From Sinonovacula constricta (Eukaryota; Mollusca; Bivalvia; Cardiida; Solecurtidae), in the NCBI GenBank assembly GCA_007844125.1, contig CM017567.1:38434397-38498396 (forward strand): 64,000 nt of DNA, written 5' to 3'. Under the pieces are notes generated by a model. That model worked only from the letters and a program-made list of their open reading frames with translations. It was not told where the DNA came from and searched no databases. Shown in pieces: positions 1 through 24,100 of the stretch; position 1 is the stretch's first letter, and the number at the start of each line of letters is the position of its first letter. A program made the position numbers and the translations under genes.

Positions 1-184
1 ATTGGTAGTAGCGGCTTCCCTCCTATCGCTCGGTGCTAAGGAGATAGCATTACGCCTGACTCGTCGGTGTCAGTATAATGGACCGGCCGGGTTCAGTCGC
101 TGGGCACCTCATAAATGCCAATTAAACTATAATGATAGAATTATCGTTGTACAGTATCTTCTAAAATGCAATTCACTTACTAAA
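1..184 (+). other. 5' flank / leader of the peptidase gene
   Basis: This stretch precedes the chosen start codon of the proline iminopeptidase gene. The peptidase reading frame stays open upstream to the window edge, so a longer N-terminus or an additional upstream exon cannot be excluded. The chosen start at 185 gives a protein of the usual family length, and the upstream in-frame translation does not look like a peptidase N-terminus. I see no convincing TATA element. Confidence 0.35.
166..183 (+). promoter_or_regulatory. Minimal upstream ORF before the peptidase start
   Basis: An ATG at 166-168 opens a five-codon reading frame (ATG CAA TTC ACT TAC) that ends with TAA at 181-183, one base before the main ATG at 185. 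If transcription starts upstream of 166, scanning ribosomes would meet this short uORF first. The arrangement is visible in the sequence; any effect on translation is inference. Confidence 0.3.
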
Positions 185-12127
<11,943 letters not shown>

Positions 12128-12175
12128 ACCGCGAGTTGTCATGTGTATTTTTCGTTGCCTTCTTAATAGGTCACA

Positions 12176-12181
12176 AATAAA
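12176..12181 (+). terminator. Candidate poly(A) signal of the peptidase gene
   Basis: An AATAAA hexamer lies 49 bases after the TAG stop at 12125-12127. Further AATAAA-like runs at 12430-12460 could support a longer 3' UTR. Beyond these, 12182-12980 holds nothing recognised. Confidence 0.6.
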
Positions 12182-12983
12182 TCGTGGTTGGACCCCTCAC
12201 CTGGCATCGGTGAGCTTCAACACAGCAATCAATCGTACACGTACTATTGACAACCACTGTGTACCAGGTTAGTCTCTTCCGCTGCCGGTCCCTAATCTTT
12301 CCATCTCGGTTACGTTTTGTTGTGCTACAGTTACCGCAGACGTCTCGAAAACCACGTGACCATAGTAGAGATCATGCTTGTGTATATAGAGATCGGCTTC
12401 AGTGTAAAGATGTTCCATAGCATTTAAATGTAATTAAATAAAAAATATATATTAATAAAACGTAAACGTTCCCCTAGAGTGTGTCGTTATAATGTTGGTT
12501 TGGTCAAGAATTTTGGCATTATTGCGGCGAGCCTGTTACAGGTGAATATTTAAGAGTATTGCATTTGGAAGAAGATTGGCGCTACAATGAGAACTTAATA
12601 CAATTTGAGAAGCCAAGAGTTGGGGGTAAAAGTAATATTAGTTGAATTGCCTGTCAGTTTTGTGTTTGGTTAGTAGCTTTGGACTAGGATTAGCAATCTC
12701 TGATACCATAATAATGGTCACCGTTGATAATCTTCTTTTATAAGACAAACAACGCTCTTGTGAAACATGCTAAATGGTAACTAGAAATATAAATCAAGAA
12801 CAATCACTGTGACTTGTTTTTTTAACTCAGTCTTATATATAACAAGAGGTAAATAAGAAAAGGTCCTGTCAAAATATCCACATATATTTAAATTTAAACT
12901 ACATCTAGACAAAGCAAACAGAGTAAATATAAATGTGACAAAGCCACAGAGACGAGACATAATACACAAAAAGAAAAAACATC

Positions 12984-13025
12984 AGTTACCGCCTTGGAAC
13001 GGTCAGTCGGCAAAAGGACCGACTG
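12984..13025 (-). repeat. Dispersed repeat arm, inverted relative to 14605-14740
   Basis: The plus-strand sequence 'gttaccgccttggaacggtc' and the following 'agtcggcaaaaggac' match the reverse complement of 36900-36940. The 'gttaccgcctt' core is also the reverse complement of 'aaggcggtaac' at 14608-14618. It lies on one side of the reverse-transcriptase pseudogene, with the inverted core on the other side. Confidence 0.45.
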
Positions 13026-13549
13026 TGGAGCTAATGCCTGGTTTGGGGAGCGCTCCAACCTCGCACTTGCTGAAGGTTTCCTATCAAACAGTGTAAATAA
13101 AAATATCTCGTCAAAGTGAAACAACTAACAGTAAGCACTTGCATCGGGAGTTAAAACAGATACAATGAAATTACATACATACATAATATCTAGTAATAAA
13201 AAAACTATCAACATATGTACAGTATGTACAGTAGATAAAAGCCTCGGCAACGTAAAATTTCCAAATGAGAGTATAAAAATGAAACAGTTCAAGCGCTGAT
13301 ATATAATAAGAACTATTTAATGATGTCATACAATGCCATGACGTCATATGCCAAAAGTGTCAAAAGTGAAAAGTAAAAAATAGGAAACAAATCATCGAAT
13401 TGTAGAAAACAACCTACACCGACAACATAAAATGTAGTATTGTTAAGAGTTAGTAAGTTTTAAAATAACATATCATAAAAAGCCGAGGATTTATCCGCAG
13501 TTGACATATTATATAATAAAGGTACACAAAATCCCGATGGTATACCTAC

Positions 13550-14449
13550 TGTGCAATCTCATGTAAAGGGCATGGAGATCGCTCAAGTTGTCCCACCTAT
13601 ATAGGGCACGACTGGAGAGATGAAGAGACAAAAAATCCAACAATGACTGTCCAATTATGACTTTAAGTCAATCTTTTCATATAGTCTCAAAGACCAGTCC
13701 GGTCATCGTGTAATTTAAAAGCAATACAAGTTCTTGACTGTAAAAGGGTCAATTGCAAGCAATGCAGTACAGCGAAGGATTCCCGGGGTGTAACCGTCAT
13801 CAATATTTTTTCTGATAAGTTTTGTAAAGCAGTCAGAAATGTTATTGAGGCCCTTGACTTTCTTTAACTTGTATAAAAACATTTCACTATAATGCAGGAT
13901 GTCTTATGTATTTCTGCACAAGTGTTTTCATATTGCTATTAGACTTAGAAGCAATAAAGTCATTGCGGTAAAAGAATTTTGAAACGCCTTTCTTAATTTG
14001 TGAGCCTTGCTGTAACAGTTTAGAAGAAATAAACCGGCTTCTAGCAGTGAAATCTTCTACTTTAGTACAAACTCGTGCAAATCTTGTAAGTTGTGATATG
14101 TAAATACCATAGGAGGTAGCACGAGGTTAATCACATCAATGTATGGATAATTCACAATCCTAAAGTTGAAATCATATCTCTTGTCATAGATTTTAGTAGA
14201 GACGTTGTCATTGGAAATAGCGATCTCAATGTCTAGAAATGCTGCATTTAAATGTCAGCTACTTGCTTTATTAAGGGTAAGTTCTGGAGGGTAGATCTGA
14301 TGGATTATATGAGAAAAGAAATGATTATCTATAGTTAGAATATCGTCAAGATACCGTAACGTTAAATTGAAAACTTCTATCACGTGGCTTTGGTAAGAAG
14401 GGGATAAACATAAAAATACGTTCAAAGCAGTATAAAAACAAATCTGCAA
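13550..14449 (-). pseudogene. Reverse transcriptase pseudogene with YLDD motif
   Basis: Reading the minus strand, 14449-14255 encodes SLSPSYQSHVIEVFN followed by LRYLDDILTIDN, which carries the reverse-transcriptase catalytic YxDD motif. After an in-frame TGA near 14250 the frame continues with AAFLDIEIAISNDNVSTKIY and a DKRYDFNFRIVNYPY block, then after a frameshift with QLTRFARVC and later fragments down to about 13550. I recall this reverse-transcriptase family as common in marine invertebrate genomes. I cannot assign the element class with certainty (Penelope-like is one possibility). The stop and frameshift make it dead. Confidence 0.75.
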
Positions 14450-14604
14450 TTACTGGTGCACATGTAAATATTGTCTAACAGGAAACAAAGAGCTTCACAA
14501 ACATTTGTGCAGGTCCACCCACTAAACTTTTCTAAGAAAGTGTTGGTAAAAATGCAATATAATGCTGTGTTTTATATTGAAATATCAAATTTAAGTGTCA
14601 AAGG

Positions 14605-14740
14605 CGGTAACTTTGGGTTTTATTTATTTATTTTTTTCTTGTTAAATGACTCATCACGGATGTGTTCTTACTTTTCGCTTTACATCTGAATACATTTGTC
14701 CTTTGCCTTTCCAAAGTTTGGCAATGCTCATAGGACTTTG
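14605..14740 (+). repeat. Dispersed repeat, shared with 36940-37080
   Basis: 'aaggcggtaactttgggttt', 'atcacgga', 'gaatac.tttgtcctttgcc' and 'agtttgg' occur in the same order here and at 36940-37080 in receptor intron 8. It flanks the reverse-transcriptase pseudogene and may be one end of its parent element. Confidence 0.6.
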
Positions 14741-15679
14741 TCATATATTCTTCTTAAGGTTAAAAGTGTAGACATATCACAAAGATTTTAGTACCCTGTT
14801 AAACGTACAAAGATTTAATCAAAATAATGTTTTATGTGTTGTAATGTCTCAAACAAAACGCAATTTGGTTTTATTTTTAGTGAATGCTGTACATTGTAGA
14901 CAGGGACGCATCCTTTTGAATGAAATGATAACTGTTATACGTGGTTATCAAGGAATGACATGTTTATTATTTATAGTTTATAATTATTGCAGCGGAAGCA
15001 AACAATGCTATTTACATTCCAATAAATGATTATAGAAGCCGTAGATGGTAAAATGTTAAAGAAATAAAATATACGTATCGAGTATTTTAATATCATTCAC
15101 ACATACAACACAGTAAGTCAAATCAAAACACAAGGTTGATAAAGTATTGTGTCATTGTCTTGAAGATCCCATGTAACTCGAACAGATGCTGGCAGGAAAG
15201 TCCGCATTACATTCTTTAACCCCACCAAAGTCCTTGTTGAACCACCTATAACATATTTTCAAGAATAACATAAGTATAATGATGGAACTGGGCATGGTTA
15301 CACAAACGCGTATTACTTGAAGCTAAGCGTCAGGTACGTGCATTTATCTAGCCTTATGTCACAGTCACATATAAAAAACATGCACTTTATTTACAAATAA
15401 ATGAAAATTACATTTTACCTGTCTATGTTTATCGTTTTACATTTAATTAAATTTATATTGCCAGTAGACTCCCGCAATTTCATTTTTCTAATTGTCACAG
15501 ACCTTCGCTGTAAAATGTGAATGTTCTTTAAGTTACATTTTTCTGGTTGAGGCTTTGGAATGTTTTCTTAAATTACCGCTTATATATATATATTTGTATT
15601 TTTATTTATTTTCAGAAAGTTTTTTTCAGAATTCGGAATAATGTTTTCTAATTACCAGTGACTTGTAATGTGACTCCCT
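14741..15679 (+). other. Intergenic stretch between the convergent genes
   Basis: AT-rich sequence with no recognised gene. It lies between the reverse-transcriptase remnant and the probable poly(A) site of the receptor gene. Short open frames here lack splice context or family resemblance. Confidence 0.4.
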
Positions 15680-15685
15680 TTTATT
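15680..15685 (-). terminator. Candidate poly(A) signal of the adhesion GPCR gene
   Basis: The plus-strand TTTATT reads AATAAA on the minus strand, about 158 bases after the receptor stop codon at 15843-15845. Other TTTATT copies near 15600 could serve instead. Confidence 0.5.
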
Positions 15686-15842
15686 AATTTATGGTGGAAG
15701 TTTCCAATCTCAATTGTACCGCGTTTGTTTCTCTTCTTCTTTCTCATTTAGCGTGAAGTCTTTCTATAATTTTTTTTCACATTTTTTTGTGATCTTCACC
15801 ACCAGCCATACATTCTTTTTCGACGCCTTTGTATTGCTCCTT

Positions 15843-16494
15843 TCATTTATCGCCATTTTCCGTATAACATTTGTTGTCCAATGTAAACGATATATTTTCT
15901 TCAGGTTCAAAACCACCATTTACTGTAGTATCTCCATCTTCGCCGTTGTTAATTGCTATTACGTCACCGTCTAGAGGTTCCTGGAATCTTTGTTTCTTGC
16001 AATTCCTGGTGAAGACGGTTGTATCGTGTCGTGCCGTCATCGCATGAACAATGCTATGTAAACGCTCCTGAATAAAAGAAATACAAACGGGTATTACATT
16101 TATATCTTGATTATGTAATTGTGTTATGTACACGTTGTAACAGTGGCACATGTCAGTATGTTGATTATAAACGAAAGCGGCAATGTTTGTTTTTATGAGC
16201 AACAGTCAATTGTGAATGTCCCACCATTCTAGAAATGGCGAGAGCGCCTCAAGTATTGTCACTGTGCTTGTGCATGCGTCTGTGTATTTCTCTACGGATT
16301 TAAAGAAAGATTTGACGGCTGTAAATGAACGTGGTGGAAGTGTATAGATATAAAACTAGAATAAGGTTCAGGAACGGTGTTGGCTGGTATTCACTTAATT
16401 CTGGCATATTTTAAAGCCCAGTCCCTCTCAACAAGGCTGCACTAATAGGCCATTGATATGCATTTTATTTCATGTGAGCAGTACTCAGTGAAAC

Positions 16495-16558
<64 letters not shown>

Positions 16559-18159
16559 TATATGTAATATATCTACCCTCAACTCCTTCTGAAGGCCAAG
16601 GAAGACTTTGGTAGGCGGTCGTCTAGCTTTGGCATCTTCCATTAGTGCTTGCTAAAATGAAAGGAAAAACTACAGATGAAGCCATGACAGCCTTTGATGA
16701 GTTGTTTGCATGCATGTATATTAAACTTTAAAAACATACCAGACCCAAGTACAAGTAGACGTTAAAAGTGACAAAAGTACTGAGTTAAGCATTTACACAA
16801 AGAGAGAAAACGACTGACATTAAACTTGCTGAAGTAGCGTTTAGATTGTTCCATATCAGAATTATTCAGATAAAGGCAATAAATTTCCAGCCAAGCTAGT
16901 TAGGAAGCTTGCACTGTCTTATCAGGTTCTGATTTTATTGTTGTTTCTCTTGCTATCTTTTAGTTATCGTTGAGATATTGTTAACTTTGCATGTGTGCAA
17001 TCATTATGAATTAAAAATAAATTTGTCTATTTTCTTCTTTTTGTCGTTTTGTAACAAGGTATTGACTTGGAAAATTTATTTGACATTTAGTGTAAAATAG
17101 AAATTTTAACACTGCACCTAAATTGTATTTGGAAACAGGCTTTTGTGTAAAAAATATACTTGGAGATTAAATTTCCATATATAGCAAATGTCGAGGATTA
17201 CCGTAGGGATAGCGTATCGCTTTTTAAACTCCCGCATTTCTTCTTCTGACACAGCAGCTGCTGGGTCTTTTTCAATGCTGAAATCAGAAGCGACGTCTTC
17301 TGATATTGCGTGGTCTGTGTTGTCGTCATTCTTACAAACTGACGCCTGTTCGACTTCCGTAAATGATGTTTGGCTAGTTGATTGCTCAGGGCCACCACGA
17401 CTCCTCTGAATAAAACATATTAACTATTTTTTTAAAGGTAAATGGGTTGTTTTCTTCTTCTTTAAATTTAATAATATTTTATACGTCTCTGGTAGATATT
17501 AAACTTCAGAAGTTTGTTTGAAACCAATGATGCTTTAAAACATACTTATTCTTTTGAAAAAAAACTACAATGTACCTATTACTCAGTGTCTTGGGTAAAC
17601 CAGCTAGGTAACTGCTGTTTTTTTTTCATTTTGTGTTTTATGTCTTGTCTCTATGTTTTGTCATGTTAACATGTTCCCTGTTTACCTTTGTCTTGGGAGT
17701 AATAAAGATTTAAATATCTGTCAACATTTTGATAGGACCTTTTCTTATTTACCTATAAAATCTGTCGCCGCTTTATCTAATGCAGTTTAATATATTTGTT
17801 TGAGTTTTAGTATATATCTAGAATTACATAAGTAAAGTCTGTGCTGAGCAATTATATTAAATGCTACATGTGGTAGTGCGAGCTCATTTTTAACAGAATG
17901 TTCCTATTTGTTTCAAAGGTAAGCAACAATGCAGAGCTAAGCTTAAATGTATTATCTAGATTTGTTTTGAAGGCGAAATAGGATATGAATCAATGTTAAA
18001 TTAAGTATTTACATTAATATTTTTTAGTCATAAATCGTTAACTTTAGTAGCCAAAATAAACATTGAGCGTTATACCTAAGTTGATTGGATTTAGCTTACA
18101 GATGTCTCCTCGGAAAAGGTTGGTGCCGGTTTCTGAGACTTCGTAATGACTGCTCGCAG
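15843..18159 (-). other. Receptor exons 30-33: cytoplasmic tail
   Basis: Four phase-0 exons (18159-18100, 17405-17202, 16651-16577, 16067-15843) encode about residues 1163-1349. The tail starts LRAVITKSQKP, is rich in Ser, Thr, Glu and Asp, has the basic segment EDAKARRPPTKVF and ends LDNKCYTENGDK before TGA. No named domain or clear PDZ-type C-terminus was recognised. Confidence 0.83.
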
Positions 18160-21100
18160 CTAGAAAAAAATGATAGTTATCTTTGAGTATATTATAACAT
18201 GATTACACTGCTAAACATGTAAGAATATACAACAGAAAACACGCAAGTATAAGTAAGAATATTCGAAAGAAAACACGCAAGTATAATAAGGAATGCCATA
18301 CCAACACGCGTCCAGACTCAGTCGCACAAAAACATATTGGAGAATCCACTTTTATTTTTTATTTACCCTCTTGGCGTACACTACACTTGTTCAACGCCGA
18401 AATTAACAACAAGTACAACGAATAGTCAAAGTGTGGGTCATATGATTTGGTCCAGCTGAGATATTTCGTAATGTTTTGACTGTGTGGAAGTACTTATACA
18501 AACCTGTCTGTTCATGACGCAATGGAAGATAAAAATAAAAAGTCCCTGAAACAAACAGTTATAATATAACAATAACTAATTCGAAACAGACATTAGAAAA
18601 TGTAAATAATAAATCGAAAGTGGTGTAAGGGTTGTACTTATTTGTCTTTTTGTTTTATTCCTGCTGGTGTCATTACATTAGAAAACAATGTTTTCAAAAT
18701 GTATCAACCACTTTTGTCTACTTTCTGTATACAACACGACTTCATATAGTTACTTTCAGAGACAATGTGCAGAACCATCACTTTCTAAAGTAATGAGATC
18801 ATCTGATTGGTATTCGTCTCATACGATTGACCCGCACACCCGGTGTCCAATCACTTCGACAACAACAATACGGAAGACTAGGTTTAGTTGACGATAAAGA
18901 TAATGCTGTAGAAAGTGGACAGAGTAAATCCAAACTGTTAACGAGGACGTATTTTGGTATTAACAGTAGACATGTACCTGAAAACTAAGATGGCGAAACA
19001 ACAAACAGTCCACGTGAGAGCTGCCGAAGATAAACAAAATAATGTTGACAAAAATAGTGTCTAAACAAGTTTTCGAGGAAGACTTGTATGATGTAATAAG
19101 TGAACAATGTACCTGGAAGCTGTTGAAAATCACGAACAGGTACTTCAACCATATAACGGAATCATGAACGGACAAGATCCCAAACAGCCAAGTGACTCCC
19201 ATCACGGGCAACAAAAACAGTGTTTTGCTGACCAAGGTTCTGAAGACATATGCCATAAAATACATAAGAAGGTTCGCAAATATACTGAAAGGCGAAAGAA
19301 TAAATAAAACTTCAATTTCAAAATACATTTCTAATGAATGTTAAATCTTCAAACTGTATTGTTATATGTTTGCTTGTTCTGTTTTTGGGAAACATCGCAG
19401 CGACACAAACGTGGCCATTGAAGGTGGTATATGCCAATTTGCCTTTATCAGTTGTATATAACAATACCTTACCTGTTTGTGGTATTTATGCATGATTTCT
19501 GCAGAAACTCACAATTAAGTATAAGTAAAGACACAGTTTTAATCGTAAGAAAGTACATCTCGACAAAGTTGCTCAAAGTGGTCAGTCTTTTCCAAACTAT
19601 AAATGTATATTGCTAGGGATTTTGAAAAAAGAACATCATAGCGTTCAACCCGCAATATAATATAACTTGATCTACAATAAAAGAGGCCATGTGTTTTTCT
19701 TAGTTTAAAAATAAATGACTGGGCGGCGTGGCTCAGAAAGAAAATACATGTTTGTAATGACGACTGATTGTTAAGTTTCACTTCTCACATGGACGTAGGC
19801 CATATATAAACAACACTTCGCCGGACCTGTTCAACTTCAATGGATTTGGTTGTTTGAAGAAATTCCTTTTGTCCAATCTGTCGGTTACCATCTTAAAGGA
19901 AGCACCCAGCTGATATTGGAGGAAGAGCAAAGTTAAATGGAGACTCACGGCGCACTACATGCCAGCTAGAACACTCTCTATTTGAAAATTTAAAACAGAA
20001 CAGACAGCCTCGCAACTTTTTTCTGATTGAGTTATTGTTTGCAATTACTTGGCCTTTTCACGCTGGCTCATGTTCTTGATCCATTTGGTTCCGTACATTT
20101 TTCTAATTATTAGAATAATGATGGTCAGATTTACCTAAAAAAGAAAAAAAAAACAACAGTTTGTTAGTAAACAGGATTAAACTTGATGTAGATCATAGTG
20201 ACAATCAATGCGAGACAGTTACGGCAAATACAAGCTATACATTATTATTACAAGCTACACTGTTAAAAAACGGAATACTTGTTTCTCTAAAAAAGGTCTC
20301 AGAGAACAGCTGCGCTTTCCTTCTTTGCCAGCTACACTGCCGTCCACATAAAAAATGCATTCCAAAAGAGACACCATAAGAGGCCCCGTGCCAATGCAAG
20401 TTACGATAATCCATTTGAATGGAAGGGTATTAATCAAAATTAAAACTGTTAAGTGTTATAAATTCTGTAAATAACATGTATTTAATACGGTTAAACACAA
20501 ACAATTAAGTTAGGTAACAAATCCTCACCGATGAGTGAAAATGATAATCATATTTCCAGAATGCTAATTTCTCGATACATTATGGTTGCGAAAACAAAAC
20601 AATAAAACTTTTAAGAAATTAATTTAGATATACCCTGTTGATGTTTTTGAATGTTAGAATTACCTACTAGGAAGTTTAACATAATATAATGGTAAAAAAT
20701 TGGAGATAAATGCCCAAGCCTTATACTTGCTATAATCACAAACAGAGAACTTAGTTGATAAATTGTCAAGCCTTATACACACTACCATCACAAAAAGGAA
20801 CTTAGTTGGCAAATTATCAAGCATATACTTACTATTATCACAAACAAAACGGGACCTACGAACACCCAGAAAGCCATAGAGTTAACAATAAGCCAGCAGC
20901 TAAAATGGTAGAAACAGTCGTAGTAAAACAAAAGTATGACAAGGCACATTGATAAAATAACAACGAATCGAACAAATATGAAAATAAAAAATACAAGCAA
21001 CACACGATAGAGGTACAATGTGTAACTTATATAACAAGGAAACGGTAAAAACGAATACGAACACAATAAAACTCATCGTTATGATTAAAAGTTTTTTTTA

Positions 21101-24100
21101 ACTAATTGACAAGATATTGGTGGAACCGATGGATTTTCATCGGGGGTTTACCTGGATACAGGAAAATATACTATATGTAGCTAAAGGGCTCATTGTTTTA
21201 CCAATTTTGATATGGGGATAGGTAAGAAACTAGTTTACCAAATTTCACGGCTCTAGATCTTGCAGTTTCTGACAAGAAGACTAAAAGATGCAATATATAG
21301 CCATTAAGGCCTACATAGCCATATAGGAAAATAGCCAAGCCCTTGTGGTCATGTTTGTTGTACCATTAAATATTTTTAACAAAACTTATAGTGGCTACAC
21401 AAGGAGGATATGTATGTTCAAAGCGCTAGGTATTGCAGTTTCTGACAAGAAGATTTTTCAACGCTTTTCTAGATAGTCATTTGCAGACAATGCAAAGGCC
21501 AATTACTTTTTTAAAAATACAATATCTACATTTGCAATTATTAGCAGAACTTCCCATAAAGTGTCAATAAATTCCAATTGGCGGTTGCTTAAAAATGGCC
21601 AGGACACGAATGGTCGTATATCACATTATACAGAATTTAGGAAAGGGCAATAACTCCATATGCGCATTTCATTTAACTATTAATGCTTCCCATGAAGCTT
21701 CAATTAATTAAATCCAGCGGTTTCTGTGATATAGCCCTGACAAATGCGCGACGGACGGAAAACTGAAGGATGGGCGGACGGACAGACTGACGACGGACGA
21801 AGCCGTGACTATATGCTCCTCCGAGACTTTTCGGCGAGTATAAAACTCTAAATTTGTGTGCTACATATAAAAAATAAAACTAGCCTGTTTGTTTTAAAAA
21901 GAAGACAAACTTACTATTTGTCGTTTCCATAACCGTCCAGTTGGGTCGCAGAGGCCGATATACCTACGAAAACAGCCGGAAGTACTGAAAAGACAGAATG
22001 TATTATGAATGTGCCATACAGGAAAAGTAAGATGGATCTTATACACAGCTATCAGAAATTGACATGTCAACGTGTTTAAAGGGTATCGCTACAAATGTTC
22101 CTAGATTGTGTAACCCTAACTTTGCACCTCATATAAAATAAAAAGAACTTCTTTAATTGAACATGTTCTATCAAATGCTGCAAATATTGAGTTAATATCA
22201 CAATCAATATTATATGTTTCTTCTTTGGCCATTTATCTGTTGAGATCTATTTAAATTATGTTTTGAAACACACAATGGAACACATTTTAAAAAGACATCA
22301 GTTGAGGATGGTAAGTCTACGGAAATATGATAGTGCTAATAGCATGGCTTTGGCTGGATATACTTAATGTTGGTAAGAATAGTGGGGACGATTATTTGTG
22401 TGGGTCATAATAGTAGTGTGGGGAAGAATAGTAAGAATGGGGTATGATAGGCTGGAAACAACACCAGGCTAAAGTGGTATTTAAGAATGGTATAAGGACA
22501 GGGCCGGACTGTCGCTGACCAGTGGCATTGATTCTAAAGTATCCCCATGTCGATGCTTTTTAACTAAATTATATTCAAATAGTAGAGCGCACATTTTCTT
22601 GTCAAATCAATTCCAAAAGTCTGTAGACGAAAATATATGTTGGATCGACTTCCTCAAAAATACCATCGTAAATGATCTTCAGATTTTGGTATGTCTGATG
22701 TCTGTTAATCTGTAAACAGCCACTGAGTCATGATTGTACTAAGTTATACGCATATGAAATAGAGGGATTAAAGGTTCACACGCTTAAAGCATTTCTTTTC
22801 TTTTCGGTTCTTTCAAGAGGTGAAAACAAACCTCCGTTATTTACTAGTGCTTATTGACAGTATTCTCCCTTTAATGGGATACTTATGTTACATTGAAGTT
22901 AACATGATGGAGCTCCAATCGGTGCTTTTGCTGAGTGACCTTTTAAGTCGGTTTCTCTTTCTTTTCTTTACGGTACAGGTCTCGTATCAGTTTTTTGGTC
23001 AATTTAAATGACAAGTTAAAATTGCCTTCATGACGAAACGATGCTGCGAGTTTGATTGACTGCCCAATGTGAAATAAATAAACAAAAACACAGCTTATTT
23101 TTGTACTTATTTTCTTGTCCATTCTCCTGTTTTACATGTAATAATCATAAGAAGATGCACAAAACTAAAATGTATGTTTTATATAATCTTGTGATTACCG
23201 AACGATCCGATTAGAAATAACTTCAGGTGTGACTGCTTGTGGAAAGGAAACACCACTTGGAACACCATGTAGATACCCTCAGACAACAGCAAGAAGAACA
23301 CCAGTAGGAAATTGTAATGCAGCAGTACCGCAATTATCGTACACACGCTCTGTAGTTGAAAGACGTGAAAATACATCAACAAAATACACACAATCCAGTC
23401 ATAGGACTACTTTGCAGGTACGTATTTAATAATTGAACAAACTAGCTTACCTACATTAAAGTTAAAACCATACTGAAACAAAACAACCTTAACAGACATA
23501 TATTCGTTAAACCATGTTGTTTTTTATAGCTAGCTGCCGAATGTGATTCGTTAGACGAATACAATTTTCCCTGGAGGTACATTTTTGAAATGTTTATTAG
23601 AGATTAACTCTGCTTTTTTGTTAAATTCACGTAAGTGCAAAGTCCGAAGGGTTTGCAATTGTTTAAATCTTAGCGTTTTCCTTTTGAGACTGTAAATCGA
23701 ACGTTTAAATAAGCGAACCTAGTCAAATTTAATATCCATTCTCCTTATTTCCCCTCGAAACGATTAAATAAAATCATACTGTTTGTTGCTCTTGCTATGG
23801 CTCGTATTTTCTAAAAATAAGTTACTGATACACTTAAAGAATTTACAACCAAAAAGCATTCGCCTTTCTATTAACTTTTCTTTGCTTCTTGGTCTGAAGC
23901 AGTAATGAAAGAAAATGTAATCGTCTCTTCAAAGTCGGCTGCCGATGTCTATACAGCGGTAACAGGTAGCATGAGGTAGCAACAGTACGATGAAAGTTCA
24001 GATTTCTCTTATAAATTTCGGATAAATTTATCCACCTTTTGCAAGAACTATATTCTTTGATTGGTTGATCTTTCTCACATTTAATTATTCTGTTTATAAA

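Noticed and set aside
18960..19112. Read-through of exon 28 beyond SFQ on the minus strand
   Set aside because: TM7 continues correctly only by splicing to exon 29 (GLFIFIFHCVMNR) at 18545.
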